Origin: Parascedosporium putredinis
Taxonomy: Eukaryota; Ascomycota; Sordariomycetes; Microascales; Microascaceae
Direction: 5' to 3'
Length of the DNA: 64,000 nt
Assembly: GCA_949357655.1 (NCBI GenBank)
Contig: CASHTG010000007.1
Span: forward strand, 248,001 to 312,000
Part shown: piece after piece, positions 1-12,688 of the stretch
Layout of the letters: every line of letters begins with the position of its first letter
Position numbering within the stretch: position 1 is the stretch's first letter
Made by a program: the position numbers and the translations under genes
Notes under the pieces: generated by a model
Databases searched by the model: none
What the model was told of the DNA's origin: nothing
What the model saw: the letters and a program-made list of their open reading frames with translations, nothing else

Positions 1-1120
1 GCCCCCATCCATCTTGCCATCTTGTGCAACCCGCCCTCCGTATAGGCGTTGTGAAGAAACACGCCAACACGGACGGACGTCGTTCGAAACATTTCACTGT
101 TCATTTCGCTACCCGAAGCCCCCAGCTCTCTCGCAAGGGAACCCCTTCACTTAAAAATAGCATCTCAGCTGAGAAAGCGTCCTCGTACCGCGCCTTTGAT
201 GGGGACGGGGAAACCCGATGTTGTCGCCCACCCCGAGCGATTTTTCATCACAATGTGAAATTTGCACACGCTACAAGCAAGTACTTTGTCTGAAAGAGAG
301 ACGAAGTGACAGCGTTGAGAAGGGGGCGCAGGAGGGCATGCCGGGGTTTTATTTTCCGCTATTCAAACATCGCGGAATTGAGGGGAGAAGATAAGGCATT
401 AAAAAAGACAAGGTTAACCAGGCAGGACACCCTGGACGACGTCAAATGTAATAAGAAATAGAGAGCAGCAGTGTGGCTGCTCGCCCAAAAGATCAATGAT
501 TGATACCCCCAGTCCACGGTCGGTTCCACGACCTGAACAATACATGTAGACACCGCGAGCCATCGTCAAATAAGACAAAGAGAGGGTGCGCCACACAACC
601 ACGCTTAAACCCCTGGTCCTGCCCATCTTTGCCCCTTTCCCGCCCTTTCCGTGCTTTCCGTTGCATCTCCTTGCCCCCCTCCCTCCCTCCCCTCCATTTC
701 CTGCCTTGCCGTTGCACAAGTTGGACCAATACCAGCAGAGGCAATAAGCCCTAGGAGGAAGGTGGGCAAGAACGAAGAGGAAAAAAGGTTATGTTGAGTC
801 CTGTTTGCCCCGGGGCCATCAGGCTTGACCTCATGTGCTTCCCCCTTCCCAGCTGAGAGACAACTGTCGACCAGTTGTCCTCGCTTTATTTTCCTGCAGG
901 TCAGCGAGTGCTCCATTGGCTGGCCCCCGCAGGCGGCTTCGGCCCTGGCGCGGCGAATACGACGACGGGGTGCCGAACGATGCAGACCATCCAGACCTCT
1001 TCACTCGTCCCGAAAGCCTCATACGACATTTTGTGCACTGACGCATCGACGACAGCACCTCTTCAGCTCACTTGAACAAGGGGAAGAAAGCAGTCCCGCC
1101 TCACTCTGGCGTTCAAAGTA

Positions 1121-1174
1121 GAAAATAAAAGAAGAAAAAAATAGGAAAAAGAAACAGAAAACGAAAAAGAAAAG
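1121..1174. repeat. Purine-rich A/G tract
   Basis: An almost uninterrupted run of A and G on the plus strand, made of irregular GAAA/GAAAAA units. No coding potential is evident. It is one of several such tracts in the first 9 kb. Confidence 0.7.
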
Positions 1175-1921
1175 GTCTGGAACCGCCCGATATCGGATAT
1201 CCCGTCCACTTGCACGCCTCCAAGATGACTTGTGGCCAAACGCCGTGCTTGAAGCCAAACAAGGCGGGGCGAACGAGGACGGAAAAAAGAACAGGTTTTA
1301 CCGCACGAGTCACAATGAATCATGATTCTTTGACTAGGAAGCAATGAAATCCTCGAGATATTTGCTGGCCATCGCTTGCGTCGTCCGCTCCACCGGTGCT
1401 TCCTTCACCCCCTTGCCCTACCCTTGTCTGCCATTTTCTCCGTGTCATGATGGCCGCTTGTGATAGGGCAGATGTCTTGTAATCCTTTGCTGTCACCTAC
1501 GCTTATCTTATCTTCTGCCCTGTTGATATTGCCAAAGAAACGTTCCCTCTGAAAAAATTTAAGCATGAAATTACACCTTTCCCCTCGACCAAACTCCACT
1601 CGCGGTTGGGTCGAAGGAGGGGGAATGAGGCGGATGAGGCAAACAACAGGCAAGGGTGTTAGCCAGACAGGGCCGGGGGAGGGAAGAAAGAAAGGAGGCC
1701 GGTAGAAGGTAGGCCTCGCATAGCCGTCAATGGGAAAGTAGTGAAGAAACAGAAAAAAGGGCTGGAACCGAAAAAACCCCCATGAAGGTGGGTTACAGTC
1801 GTTTTGGGCGTCGAGGGCCGCTGGCAAAGAGGGCGGAGAGAGAGAGGGGGTGGGTGGAAACATGGATGAGCTGCTTCACGGATCAAACGGCGTCATCACA
1901 GGGGCGACTTCAGGCAACGGT

Positions 1922-2008
1922 AAGAGAAAAAGAAAAGAAAAAGAAAAAGAAAGAAAAAGACTAAAAGAAAGAAAGAAAGAAAAAGAAAAAAAAAAAAAAA
2001 GAAGAAGG
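1922..2008. repeat. Purine-rich A/G tract
   Basis: About 87 nt almost purely A and G on the plus strand, in GAAA, GAAAA and GAAAAA units and including a run of 14 or more A. It is the source of lysine/glutamate-rich spurious open frames and is best treated as simple sequence. Confidence 0.8.
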
Positions 2009-3206
2009 CCTGTCCGCCTACCTGCTCTCATGCCTCCCCTTGGAGCGACGGCCGCGGGCGTCCGAAGTCAAGGCCCAGAAAATCAAAACCAACTGCTTCC
2101 TACCCAGCACGAAGCGTCGGTACAAACCTCGTCCAGCCCAACGCCGCCATCTCGCCCCGGGAAAAGCGGGTACCGAACCAGACCCGAGGAGGAGCGCGCC
2201 CCGCGTTGTCCGTGGCTGCCCATCTTTGTTCAGTGTTGATGTGACGTGATATGGATGACAATTCCATGACAACGCGTCGGGGACTCACCGTGGCTCATTC
2301 TTTGTCTTTTGGGCTTCACCAAAGAAAAGCAGAAAAGCAGAAAAAAAGGGTATCCGCCTCGGCATCGAATCCTTCGAGTTTGATCTTACACACGCCGCTC
2401 AAAGATCTAGCATCGGGCCTTCCCCAGAGCACGCGATTCATGGCCGTGCTTTTCCCAAGAGTGATCGGCAATCAACGCCCCCCTTCTTCTTCCCCAACCA
2501 TATACCCTTACCCCCTCTTCATTTCCTCTCACCTGTTGTCAGAGCCTCTCATCTGGTCACGTTGTCGCGCCTTTGCCGCGATGCGAGAACGAGACCCCGT
2601 TGACAGGTGATTCTAAGAAGACGCCCGTCACCGCCTTCCTCGGGAGTCCTGCTCGTGGTTTGCGGAGCAGGCCCGGCAGAGGACCCATCTGGCGGCTAGC
2701 AGCCTCAACAGTCCCTCCAGCCCTTTGCAGATAATCTGCCAGAGCGCGCGGCTGCTCTTGCCCTCGAGACAGACCTTTCACCCTCCTTCCCCTCCCCCAC
2801 CAAAGGTTGAGACATTGCAGGTCGAGAGAAGGGCGAGTCAGGACCCTTGAGAATTCAAGGCCGGGGAAAAGGAAGCGCGCTGTCTAGATTTGATAGGAAA
2901 TGAGGGTCCAAGAAGAAGGGAGGGGGATTAAAAAGAGGGCCAGAGGCACCCCAGCCTCCGCCACCACTTACACGCGAGACACCGCATGGCAGCCATTGCT
3001 TTTTCCTTGTCTATTTCCGTTCCTCCCTTGACCGCCGCACTTCGGGTTTCAGCTACGTGGGAAAACAAAAACCCTCCCACCTCTTTGGTAAATCACCTTC
3101 TCGCGACCCAAGGCCATGGGGCAAAGGTCCGGAGGAGCAAGAAGAGACGGGCGGGCCACTGTCGCTGATAACTGACCGAGGGAGAATAAAGCAAAACTCC
3201 ACACCC

Positions 3207-3208
<2 letters not shown>

Positions 3209-3250
<42 letters not shown>
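3209..3250. repeat. (CT)21 microsatellite
   Basis: A perfect CT dinucleotide array of about 21 units in otherwise non-coding DNA. It yields serine/leucine repeats on one strand and glutamate/arginine repeats on the other, so open frames across it are artefacts. Confidence 0.95.
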
Positions 3251-3252
<2 letters not shown>

Positions 3253-5240
3253 CTCTCTTTTTCTCCCTCTCTTCTCGCCGCCTATCCCACTCCCCCAGTG
3301 CCGATGCGCATTGTTGGCGCTTGGGACATCGTGGCGGCTTGTCAACCACTCCAACGACCAACGACCCTTCTAGGCCGTTTGCTTCTTTTCCTCTAGTCTC
3401 GACGTGGTATGCGCATCCGTCCTTCGGACTTGAGCCATCCGAGAGGACCTAGTGACATTTCGCCCACATTTCATCCGCTCCTAAACCCTGCACTGACTCT
3501 CCACAATCACATCATCACATCATCACCATCATTTCTTACCACAGCCATTGTATCTGCATCCTCTTATGCCGTGGCTTCATCCTCGCTCACCCATTGCCCC
3601 CGGCCGAAATGCTCTACCTCCCCGAGGTGGGTGATGAGAACGAGGCGCGCCTTTGGGCTAACCCTTGCAAGCAGCTCGGCCTCCCCTTTCGGCCTTCATA
3701 CGGGCTCCACTCACCGGTTTGGGAGCTGGGGATTGATGCCAGGAAAAGTGAGGCATCAAGAGCGAACAGAACATCGAGGCAAATCGAGAATAAGGCATGT
3801 ATGGAAAATCGGAATTGTCGGCAGGAGATGAGACGAAAGACTCCAGTGAACCGTTTGGTTTGAAGACCACCGTCAGCCCATTCTGGTCTCGCCCTTTGCC
3901 CTTTGAGAATACTGAACGATCAGACCTCTTGCTTTGTGGCAATAACCCTGTCTCCCTTCCTTCCAACAATAGTCTCCATTTTCTCCCATTCCACTTTGGT
4001 GCTGGGGCCTCTCCCGGCTTTCTCGCTCCGCCTTCCTTTCTCCCCCAGACGAGGGGCTCACAACTCAACGGTCAAGGCTGTCCTTGTACTTGTAGCTCTG
4101 CTCTCCCCCTGATGTGTGGGCCTCATCCCTCTGTAGTCTCGGTCAAGGCCGACCAGGGGCAGGGCGGCGCTCCTGTCTCCCGACCTGTGCTCGTCCCTTC
4201 GCTCGAACACAACTAGCACAAATATTGTACCGCTCCCGATCCTTGGTGCCGTCTGCACACCTCGGCTGGTGGAAAATGACGTTCGTGAGCCATCATCTTA
4301 TCTTAGCTCTTCCCAATTCAGCTCTAGTGCCAAGTCGGGCACCACCGCTGTTATCCTCGTGGGCCTTCCTCACCTACTTGGAATAGTGCTCGGCCTAACT
4401 CAATATCGATCTCTCTGTGCCTCTTGCCTTTTTCCCTTCTTGTCAAGGGCCCTAGCTGTCTCCCAAGGTATGAGACGTGTCTCAAAGATGGTGCCTTGCC
4501 CTTTGTAGCGGGAGAGGGAGCCCCCGAGAAAAAGACGTAGAGGGATAGCATTTCCCCGTTACGAACCATTCCTTCAGGTCTCAGCATGGTTGTCTGACTG
4601 ATTGAATGGAGTCGAGCATTGATGTTCCCACTTCGGTCCGGCGAACACGAGGCGCTGTGGAACCTCTGGCTTGTACCCACAGCGAGCGGACGATTTGAGA
4701 ATAATAGCAGGCACCAGGGCCCGGTTTGTGCTATCCATCAACGAGGATGACAGAACGAACCTGTGTTCAGCAGTATACAAGTAAGCGGTCTCCAGTCTCC
4801 ACAGCGGAAATGGGGCTCTCGATGGGCATCCCTTCCTAGGCTTGTGGGACGAAGTTTTCCACGACACTCGTGGAGACGTCTCGGGACCCTCACCTCCAAT
4901 CCTAACATGGGCCCACGAGGGCCGGCGCTAGAACGAATTGCTTCTGGCGAACCTCAGCTGGCGTGGTCATCATCGCCCATTGGCCCAACCCCCAACTTTA
5001 GCAAGGTCCCCCACCTTTGCTCCTGGCTAGGGTTACATCGTCCACTTTGCCCCTTGTCGACAAGGCCACAGCATCAAAGCAGCCCTCAAGCTTCCAACCA
5101 TGATCGACAACAGGGCTACCAGGCCATATGGTGCTCTAAGAATGGAACAGGCGGAAACCGACTGACAAATCGACCCTGGTCCTATGTTGCCTTGAAGTGT
5201 GAGGGCATACAACACCGTTTTCATCACCGTAACCAAAGGC

Positions 5241-5316
5241 AGAAAAAGAAAAAGAAACAAAAGAAAAGAAAAGAAAAAGAAAAAGAAAAGAAAGGGAAAA
5301 AAGGGAAAACGGGAAA
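5241..5316. repeat. Purine-rich A/G tract
   Basis: GAAAA/GAAAAA-type purine tract of about 75 nt on the plus strand, followed by A/G-rich sequence to about 5330. No coding signal is evident. Confidence 0.75.
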
Positions 5317-7370
5317 ACGAGCACAAAAAAACGGGGTGCCAAGATCATAGCGAAGAAACCGATCATTTCTCTCCACCACACCTTTCCAAGTCGCGACTTT
5401 TGTTTTTCCTATTGCTTTCTTATTATCTTTTCGCAATTCACAAATTTGGGATCCGGACAGGGAATAATCATCCCGAACTCCGTCTTGTGAAGGCCGAACA
5501 TCCTCTTTAGGGGTTTCTTTTTTTTCTTTTTTTTTTTTTGTAGAAAGTTTTCGTTGCTTTGTTCCCTGCTTTTGGCATGAACTTTTGTGATTTCAAGATC
5601 GAGGTTGCCAAAATGCCTAAAAGGGGCAGGAGAGTCTCAAGGAGACAAAAAAACAAAAGGGAACAAGTCGGATGAGGAAACCCCTTTGATTAACCTTGTC
5701 CAATGGCGCTTGGCATTTTCCTCAAGGCCACTCAAAAAGAGCGACAAGGAGATGAGAAAAAATGATAGAATAGAAGGCAGGAAAAGGGGTTCGGGGGCGG
5801 CTAACACCTGGTTCCCTCGCCGTGAACATGATGATGTGGGAGATTTCCTCTCACGCCATCAGGATTGGTGTTTTGGTGATGCAGGTGGGGAGTGCGACGG
5901 TCGCACAAGGTGGCTCGAGCCACCGCCTCAACCCTGAGATGTCCTGCATCGAAGATTCTTCAGTTTACTCTTGATCCTGTGGCACGGTCGCTTTTGACAT
6001 TCGCCCGCTCTTCGGGGTCTCACCCGAGAGAACGGGGCGTCAGACGGAGGCGGCAATGATTATCGCTCAGGGAGGACAAAAAGGCTGGCGACGACAAGGG
6101 GAAAGGTAAGAACGCCGATTCGACCGCATGACAAAGCAAAAGAACGACCCGAAAGGAATCAACTTTCTAGACGGCACTGAGAACCCTCAAGCATTCGGAG
6201 AGCCAAGAAAGTCCGGTATTGAATAGTTCGTGCACTGAGAAAATACCACTGCACGGTGCACCGGCGGGTTAAGAACTGCCCACGACGGAGAGCACATTCC
6301 GCTGACATTGCAGCGTCGCACTCTATCACCAAAAAGGTGGTCGGGCGTCGTTGGCGATGCGGGATGGGAGACGGGGGACGGGGGACATGGGTTCGCAATT
6401 TCAGACGAGGCAGTCGCATTGGCTGGTTCGGGGCTTTTGTCAAGGTCCAGCTCTTCACTCACGAGTCACAGCAGGCAGGCGCAGGGCATCGCCATTTCCA
6501 CTCTCAACATTGAACCTGATATCTGACTTGTACAAGTACTCAGGGAATAAGAGTGGACGATCGAGATTTGCTCCAGGTCTACCCAGGTAGGTGCTCCTTA
6601 TGCGATATTTCGGTGTGGCTTGGACAGTGAGCCTGGGATTGCTATTATCAACATGTCAAACCAAGGCAGCGGGCCTGTCGGGAACAAGGGCAAACGACCC
6701 TAATTCGGCTGGGGGCAGCCTCCGAATTACCACCCATCCAGCGAAGGTTGGCTTCCTATCACAGTCCCAGTGTCAAAGTCCCTGAACATGGTGGATCAGA
6801 GTAACATCGAGAACAAGACCTGTTCGCAAAGCAAACCAAAAGGCATGGGGAGCAGGGAAAGAAGGAGGGCGGAAAAGAAGAGTAAGAAAAACTCCGGGTT
6901 CACAACGACAAGTAATTTGACGTTGGTGCCAAAAAAGGGACCGCGCAGGAAGACCAAAAAATGGGGAGGCGGCTGAGCGGAATGGGAGGCAAAAAAGAGG
7001 AAAGGGGGGATACCGCTCAATCGCTCCTTCACCTTCTTGATCAGAGCCAGCCAGAGACTGGGTCAAAGAACGAGTGCCAAGGGGAGCATTGCGTTGGTAC
7101 ATCCACAAGGCCCACCAGTCTCCCCACTCCCTCGTCATCATCGTGGAAGGAAGCCGTCCAAGCAGTCGGCGTGGAGCATTACCAATGCCGGCGCTGGCAA
7201 GAGGGTGAAAAATTTCAAAATTTCCTCAATCCTTCTCACGGCATGAAGTGGGCATGATTGTTCGGGTGTGGATCCAAACAAGACTAGAGGCCTTGAACAG
7301 GGCTGTTCGAATGCCGGCAATCCAAGTGCTGATGGGACAGAGCAGAGGCCGAAGTAACACTGATGACGCT

Positions 7371-7413
7371 GAAGGAGAAAAAAAAGAAAAAGAAAAAGAA
7401 AAAGGAAAAAGGG
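7371..7413. repeat. Purine-rich A/G tract
   Basis: Short GAAAAA-type purine tract on the plus strand in non-coding sequence. Confidence 0.7.
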
Positions 7414-8276
7414 TGGCTCGAGTCAGCAAGCCTGCCGCTGTTACCTACTGTGACGTTGGGACTCTCATCGGGCCTTTGACCTCGAAAGACTCGACGCATG
7501 GAAGACTCGGAATGACCCCGAATAGGATTCTCCATATTAACTGAATGGCAGGCTGGCCCTCATGTTAGTGGGGCGAGCGGGCACTTAGAGAAAAATGAAG
7601 AAGACGAGTATTATCGTAGAAAATCTAAGTCTTGAGTCAGGACTTGACGTGACGTGCCGATGAAGGATTGGGCCACAAGGCAGTCAAGCAAGTAAGACGG
7701 GGGCCGCTTGATGAAGCCGTTAATGTGGACTCCACCCCCGATGCGAGGCTCCCATTCAAACATCCAACATCACCAACTTAATTATCAATGACGGGACATT
7801 TTGCTTTTTTCATCAAGGGGGAGAAAGAAAAAGAACCCAAAAAAGAAAGCGAACAAAAACGGTGAGTGGGGCGGGGGTGGGCGGTGTTTAGGCCTGTCCT
7901 TATTTACTCCAAGATCAAGAATTGGAAAACGAAGGATTGGATGGCGAAAGAATCGTAAAGGTGTGTGTACTTGTCCGGCGGAGGCCAACCCACGCATTTG
8001 TTCGGTGGAACTTACCGTGCTCCCGGGTCGAGCGTGCCAAAGGAGGCCGGTTCCTTAGCCTTGGCGCGCGGGGTGGGGAGTGTCCCGCGTGTAAGACTTT
8101 TGAGCGTAAGACGTGGGAAGTGCTGCCTGCCATTGAAGACGCCGGCCAAAGTCCGACAACGTCGACTGCGGCATCATAGTGGAGAGTGAGCAAGAAGGAA
8201 CAAAAAGGATACGAGTAAGAAAAAGGGGGAAATTTCGCATCGACTCCATTTCCCTCGTCTTGGATAGGACCGGAAG

Positions 8277-8364
8277 CCGAGAAGGAAGAAAGGAACGTAA
8301 GAGAGAAGAAAGAAGAAGAAGAAGAAAAAGAAACAACCAAAGAGAAAGAAAGAGAAAAAAAAGG
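8277..8364. repeat. Purine-rich A/G tract
   Basis: About 88 nt dominated by GAA, GAAAG and AGAA units on the plus strand, with only a few pyrimidines. No coding signal is evident. Confidence 0.7.
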
Positions 8365-10851
8365 CCCATTGGAAGGGAAAACCCCTTCCCCTCCTTGTGT
8401 GCTACCCTCGATGATCGTCCACGTAAGACAACCCGGATGCCAAGATCATTGATACATCAGGGTCCGCCAAGCTTTGCTTGTGCAACATGTATCTAATAAC
8501 AGAGAACGGGACACAGATTGGAAGATGGACCCAGAGCTATTCATCCATATTGGAAAAAGCATTTTGATCCTCACCCCTCACTCCACCATCACCACCTTTT
8601 GGCTGCGCATCCTCACCACCATCAAAAAACCAACATCGCGCCCCTCCCGTCGAGGATGGGAAGAGAGACCAATGAGATCTGCGTGCCCCGAGTCTTGTGC
8701 GAGCACACCTGGAATTTCTTCCCGATTCGATGACAGGTGCGCATGAACCGATCGACTCTTTGAAAGAAGGAGGGGGCGTCTTTACCCTTTTTTCTTTCTT
8801 TTTTTCTTCCTTCAAGTATCTACATAATTTGGCCACTTCCTGACTTACATGGCGAATATTCCCTTTCGGAACAGCTTGGGAATGGCCACTGTCAATGTAT
8901 TGTGTCGTGATCAACAACCTTGTAGCCGTGATAGTCGTAACATTATATTTTATATCCAAAGCAAAAGCGTACAGTATATTACAAGCCCGATACGACATGT
9001 GTTCCTCTTGCCACCGTCCAGTGAATTTAATTTGTATAACCTCGTCAATGTCATGGTATTTTTTTAAAAAAAATCTTCTTTTGCCATTCCTTCATAAAGC
9101 TTTAGGGCCCCAGGGCAACATGCGGCTCGGTATGTAGGAACAAAGCAGTTCATGCCCAAAGAAAAATACTCTCGGAAGAGAACAAATCGATTCAAGAATC
9201 TGTACAGGGCGGATAGTGCCAAGCAGGCCCATGGTGCAAAAGAATTGGGGATAATATCTCCAAAGAAAATCATCACCAACCGGCGGCTTTGGCGGAGAAT
9301 ATTCTTCTCCGCCCGCGACCTCAGCCTTTTTTTTTTCTTTTTTTTTTTTTTTTTCCTTTATTATATTTCCTTTCCACCCGGCGGCGCAGACAGTACATCC
9401 CACTGCCCTTAATATTCTGTGCTTTTGCAACATCCATAGATCTATATATTCCACTTACCCCACGTAACATGTAAAAAGGGCCCATCGCGGCATAGCACTG
9501 ATCGACGCGTCGCCATCTCCAAAGACGGACCTGACGACCAATCGATTCTTCAGCGATGGATCAGAGGTTGTCCGTGTGCGCCGAGAGAAAGTGGATATTC
9601 GAGCTATCAGGCTGTTACTCTCGACTCAATTAACCTGGTACTCTCCGCACCTTTCTTTTGCTGCCACGCCTTGTCCCCCGCGAAAGAAAAGAGAGCTTGC
9701 CAGCTCTTGGCCCCCAACCTTCTCAATACCAGAACTTTTGCCCATTCACGTAACAGCACGGGCTTAAACGCCTGGAACCAAAAGAGCCATTCCGTTGACG
9801 TCCATAAATGTATTGTTCACCCTGCCTGTCCCCTGCAGCTTGAACCGGCTTCCCGCGAGCCAATTCTTTCTCTTCGATATAGACACTAGGTTTCGACAGC
9901 CGCTACCTCTCCGCGTCAAGAACGCGCGGGCACACACCGTCCGGGATTGGGAACCTGTTTGGCAGCGGCAAAGGTTATTAAAAAGAAGCACGAGAGAAGA
10001 CTTCGGAGCGGGGAAGGTGGAGAACCGTGGGAGGGGAACGTTCGGATTCTCGACGCACCTCTTCGGTAGAACTCTTTCTTTCTCTTCTCGTCGTCATTTA
10101 CTGCCTGCAGAGAAGGCCTGTTTTCTCCGCCACAACGGAAGCCGTTCTCACAAAAGAACATTGAAACTCCACAAATTCTTAAAAATCTACTATATTAAAT
10201 TTTTCTAATCCCTCAACGTGCGTGGTGCGTGAGAGGAGTAGCCGAGACCACGCTATGCCGTCCGAGCAAGATCGAGATGATGGAAAGAACATTGAAGACA
10301 ATGGAAACAAAAAATAGTATTCTAGAAATAATACGCGCCTGTAAGGGAAGATCAAAATGCAGGATCCAAGTACAGGAAAGACGGACGCGAATCGAAATGA
10401 ATTAGTCTTTCTTTATGAGCCCAGTATAAAAAAAAAAGGAACAATTAAATGAGGAGAAAAAAAGGAGTCGAGGTTGTGATGACCCGTTACTTTGCCTTGC
10501 CCGAGATATGCTACCACACAAGTGAACAAAGGAAATAGAAGCTGAGAAAACAATATTTTAAAAGACAGAAAGAACCAAAAAACACAACTTTAGCTTGATA
10601 TCCAAATTCAGCCCGTATTTTTAAATGACGTCACACAAGCTTTGCATTAGCTTTCCATCTCTTGAAGAAGAAAGAACGTAGGGTAAAAAAAAAAAGAAAA
10701 GGAATAATATCCGTCTGAAGGAGGGTGGCGGAGACGGTGCGTGGGGAGGAGGGAGGAAAAAGCCGTTGCGACCTCCCCATGAATGAACGACAGACAAGCT
10801 GAGGGTGGTGTGCAAGAATGGCGGATGTGCACACCTATGTTTGGACGGTAC

Positions 10852-10985
10852 ATGCGTGTTGGTGTATGCTTGTTGTGTGTATATGTGTTATGCGTGTCAC
10901 TGTTTGGCGTGTTTATGTGGTTGTGTCTGTTTGCGTGTGCGTATGTGGGGAGAGGGTGGGAAACTGGAAGGCCCGTGTGTGTGCA
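10852..10985. repeat. TG-rich block (CA-rich on the epimerase sense strand)
   Basis: Irregular TG/TGTG/TATG repeats on the plus strand. Read on the minus strand, the sense strand of the epimerase, this is a CA-rich tract lying about 127-260 nt after the epimerase stop codon and so probably in its 3' UTR or terminator region. A similar CA-rich tract sits at nearly the same distance downstream of the PelF-like synthase gene at 32.76 kb. The two share an 11-nt core, ACACATATACA in sense orientation. Confidence 0.7.
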
Positions 10986-11111
10986 GGAGTGGTATCATTG
11001 TGAGTGGCTGAAAAATCCAAGTGTAAAATCGGGACAAAAAGAAAAAGAGACAGGAGGGAGGGCGGATTGTGTAGCATGCATTTGCTTGCACCACGCCCCA
11101 CCACCCCTCCC

Positions 11112-12688
11112 TTATTTCTTGGTTTCCGTGGTTTGTAGTCGCCTCACGTAGTTCCATAGATCCTGCGCGCACTTGGGGATGCTCTCACGCGGCGACCAGC
11201 CTAGCTCCTTGGTTGCCCTCTCGTTCGAGGCAACGCAGAAACCGACGTCACCGGCGCGGCGGCCGGTCCAGTTGACGTTGATGGCCTTGCCAGAGGCAGC
11301 TTCCAGGCTCTTGACAGCCTCGTGGACCGTGGTGCCTGTGCCGGAGCCGAGGTTGTAGGTGCGGAAAGGTACGTCGCATGCCTTGTCCAGCGCTGCAATG
11401 TGGCCTCTGGCGATGTCGCTTACGTGGATAAAGTCTCGCACAGGCGTGCCGTCTGATGTGTTCCAGTCGCTGCCGAATATGTCGAGGCGTTCCCGGTCCC
11501 CAGTGAGCACCTGAGCGATGACTGGGAACAAATTGGTGGGTGTTTGGCGTGGGGATTCGCCAATAAGGCCCGACGGGTCACAACCGACGGGGTTAAAGTA
11601 TCGAAGAGTGACAATGCGCCAGTCAGGATCCGATGCCGCGACATCGGCAAGGATCGCCTCGGCAAAATACTTTGTACGCGCGTATGGGCAGGTGAGGCCT
11701 ACCATGGTGGGTTCTGCCTTGACTTCTTTGCCATGCTCATCCACGAATGTTTCTTCGTGGTGAACAATGTCCTCCTCGCGGAGAAGCTTGCCGGCGTTGG
11801 CCTTGGTGCCGTAGACTGTCGCCGACGAGGAAAAGACAAAGTTGCGGATGTTGTACTTGGCCAGCTGGCGGAGCAGCCGTACCAGGCCGCAGACGTTGTT
11901 CTCGTAGTAGTCCAGGGGTTGACGATAGATTCCGACACCGATTTGTAGGCAGCGAAATGGATGACGCCCACGATTTGAGACCTATATGTCAGACGCTGTC
12001 GGCCACCTTCGGCCGGGGCGGGGTTGGGGACGGGCTCCGAGTAGCTGTCGAGCAGGCACTGCATGTCCCTGCTCTGGTAGTCGAGCTTGTGGAAGCGCAC
12101 CGCGGGCATCACGCGTCCTTTAGCGATGCAGTCCTTGGCCGCGAGCTTCTTGATGTTGAAGAGGACATCAAGATAACTGTTGCTGAGATTGTCGACGATG
12201 ATGACATTGTATCCGTTGCGGAGGAGCTCCAGTGCTGTGTGAGATCCGATGAAGCCTAGGCCACCAATCACAAGAATGTAGCGCTTGGGGTCAGCGTTGA
12301 AAGGGATGTTGTTGCTGTCGAAGAAAGCACCGACGCCCTCACCATTCTCAGACCCGGAGCCTGGAGTCGTCAAGGGCGAGTCCGAGGTTAGGGAGAGAGT
12401 GGATGAGGAGGAGGAAGCTTGTGAGTCTCTGTAGGTGTCCATGATGTCTTCTTCGGTGGATGTGCCGGAGCTTGGGCTGGTGCTATCCTGGTTGGTCAAG
12501 GAAGAGGAGGAGGGAGTGAAGGTCTCCTCGGTCTTTATAAGTAAACCGGGTCCAGGAGATGACAAGGCTTCTTGTGAAGGGGTAGAGTTTTCTGGTTGTA
12601 AGTGGCGGTGGGTCGACTGTCCGGGTTGACCATCTGCAGAGTTTATTGTTCTCCACGGCAGATGCGGCCTCAGTTGCTGAGCTTGCAT
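11112..12688 (-). CDS. uge3: UDP-glucose/UDP-GlcNAc 4-epimerase (Uge3-like), one frameshift
   Basis: NAD-dependent sugar-nucleotide 4-epimerase of the extended short-chain dehydrogenase family, interconverting UDP-Glc/UDP-Gal and probably UDP-GlcNAc/UDP-GalNAc in the cytosol. The Rossmann motif GGLGFIG is at residues 142-148. A Ser-rich SSSATVYG catalytic segment lies near 287, the YARTK (Tyr-x-x-x-Lys) pair near 335, and RYFNPVG and RDFIHVSD follow. I see no intron. The frame breaks at a GGGG run (11915-11918 on the plus strand): the upstream frame ends its homology at the Asn-Pro of the INPLDYYENN region and the downstream frame resumes directly, so one base is missing. With it restored the product is about 525 aa from 12688, or 443 aa from the Met at 12442. 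The first 130 residues are Ser/Thr/Pro-rich and probably disordered. Epimerase identity is secure. The Uge3 rather than Uge5 assignment is inferred from the neighbouring Gtb3-like gene. Confidence 0.88.
11915..11918 (-). other. Frameshift site in epimerase gene
   Basis: A GGGG run on the plus strand (CCCC on the coding strand) where one base appears to be missing. On each side the two reading frames encode uninterrupted, family-typical epimerase sequence, with no plausible intron between them. Confidence 0.85.

Larger units (their letters stand above)
1..11111. other. Gene-free interval, left end of window
   Basis: I found no recognisable protein family, tRNA or rRNA in this 11-kb stretch. 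The open frames are short, overlap on both strands, lack conserved motifs and are often built from low-complexity tracts. The visible structure is a set of purine-rich tracts on the plus strand (around 1121-1174, 1922-2008, 5241-5316, 7371-7413 and 8277-8364), one pyrimidine tract (9328-9358), a CT microsatellite (3209-3250), AT-richer sequence around 8.8-9.1 kb and 10.1-10.7 kb, and a TG-rich block (10852-10985) that lies just beyond the 3' end of the epimerase gene. Non-coding RNAs or heavily frameshifted genes cannot be excluded by eye. Confidence 0.6.
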
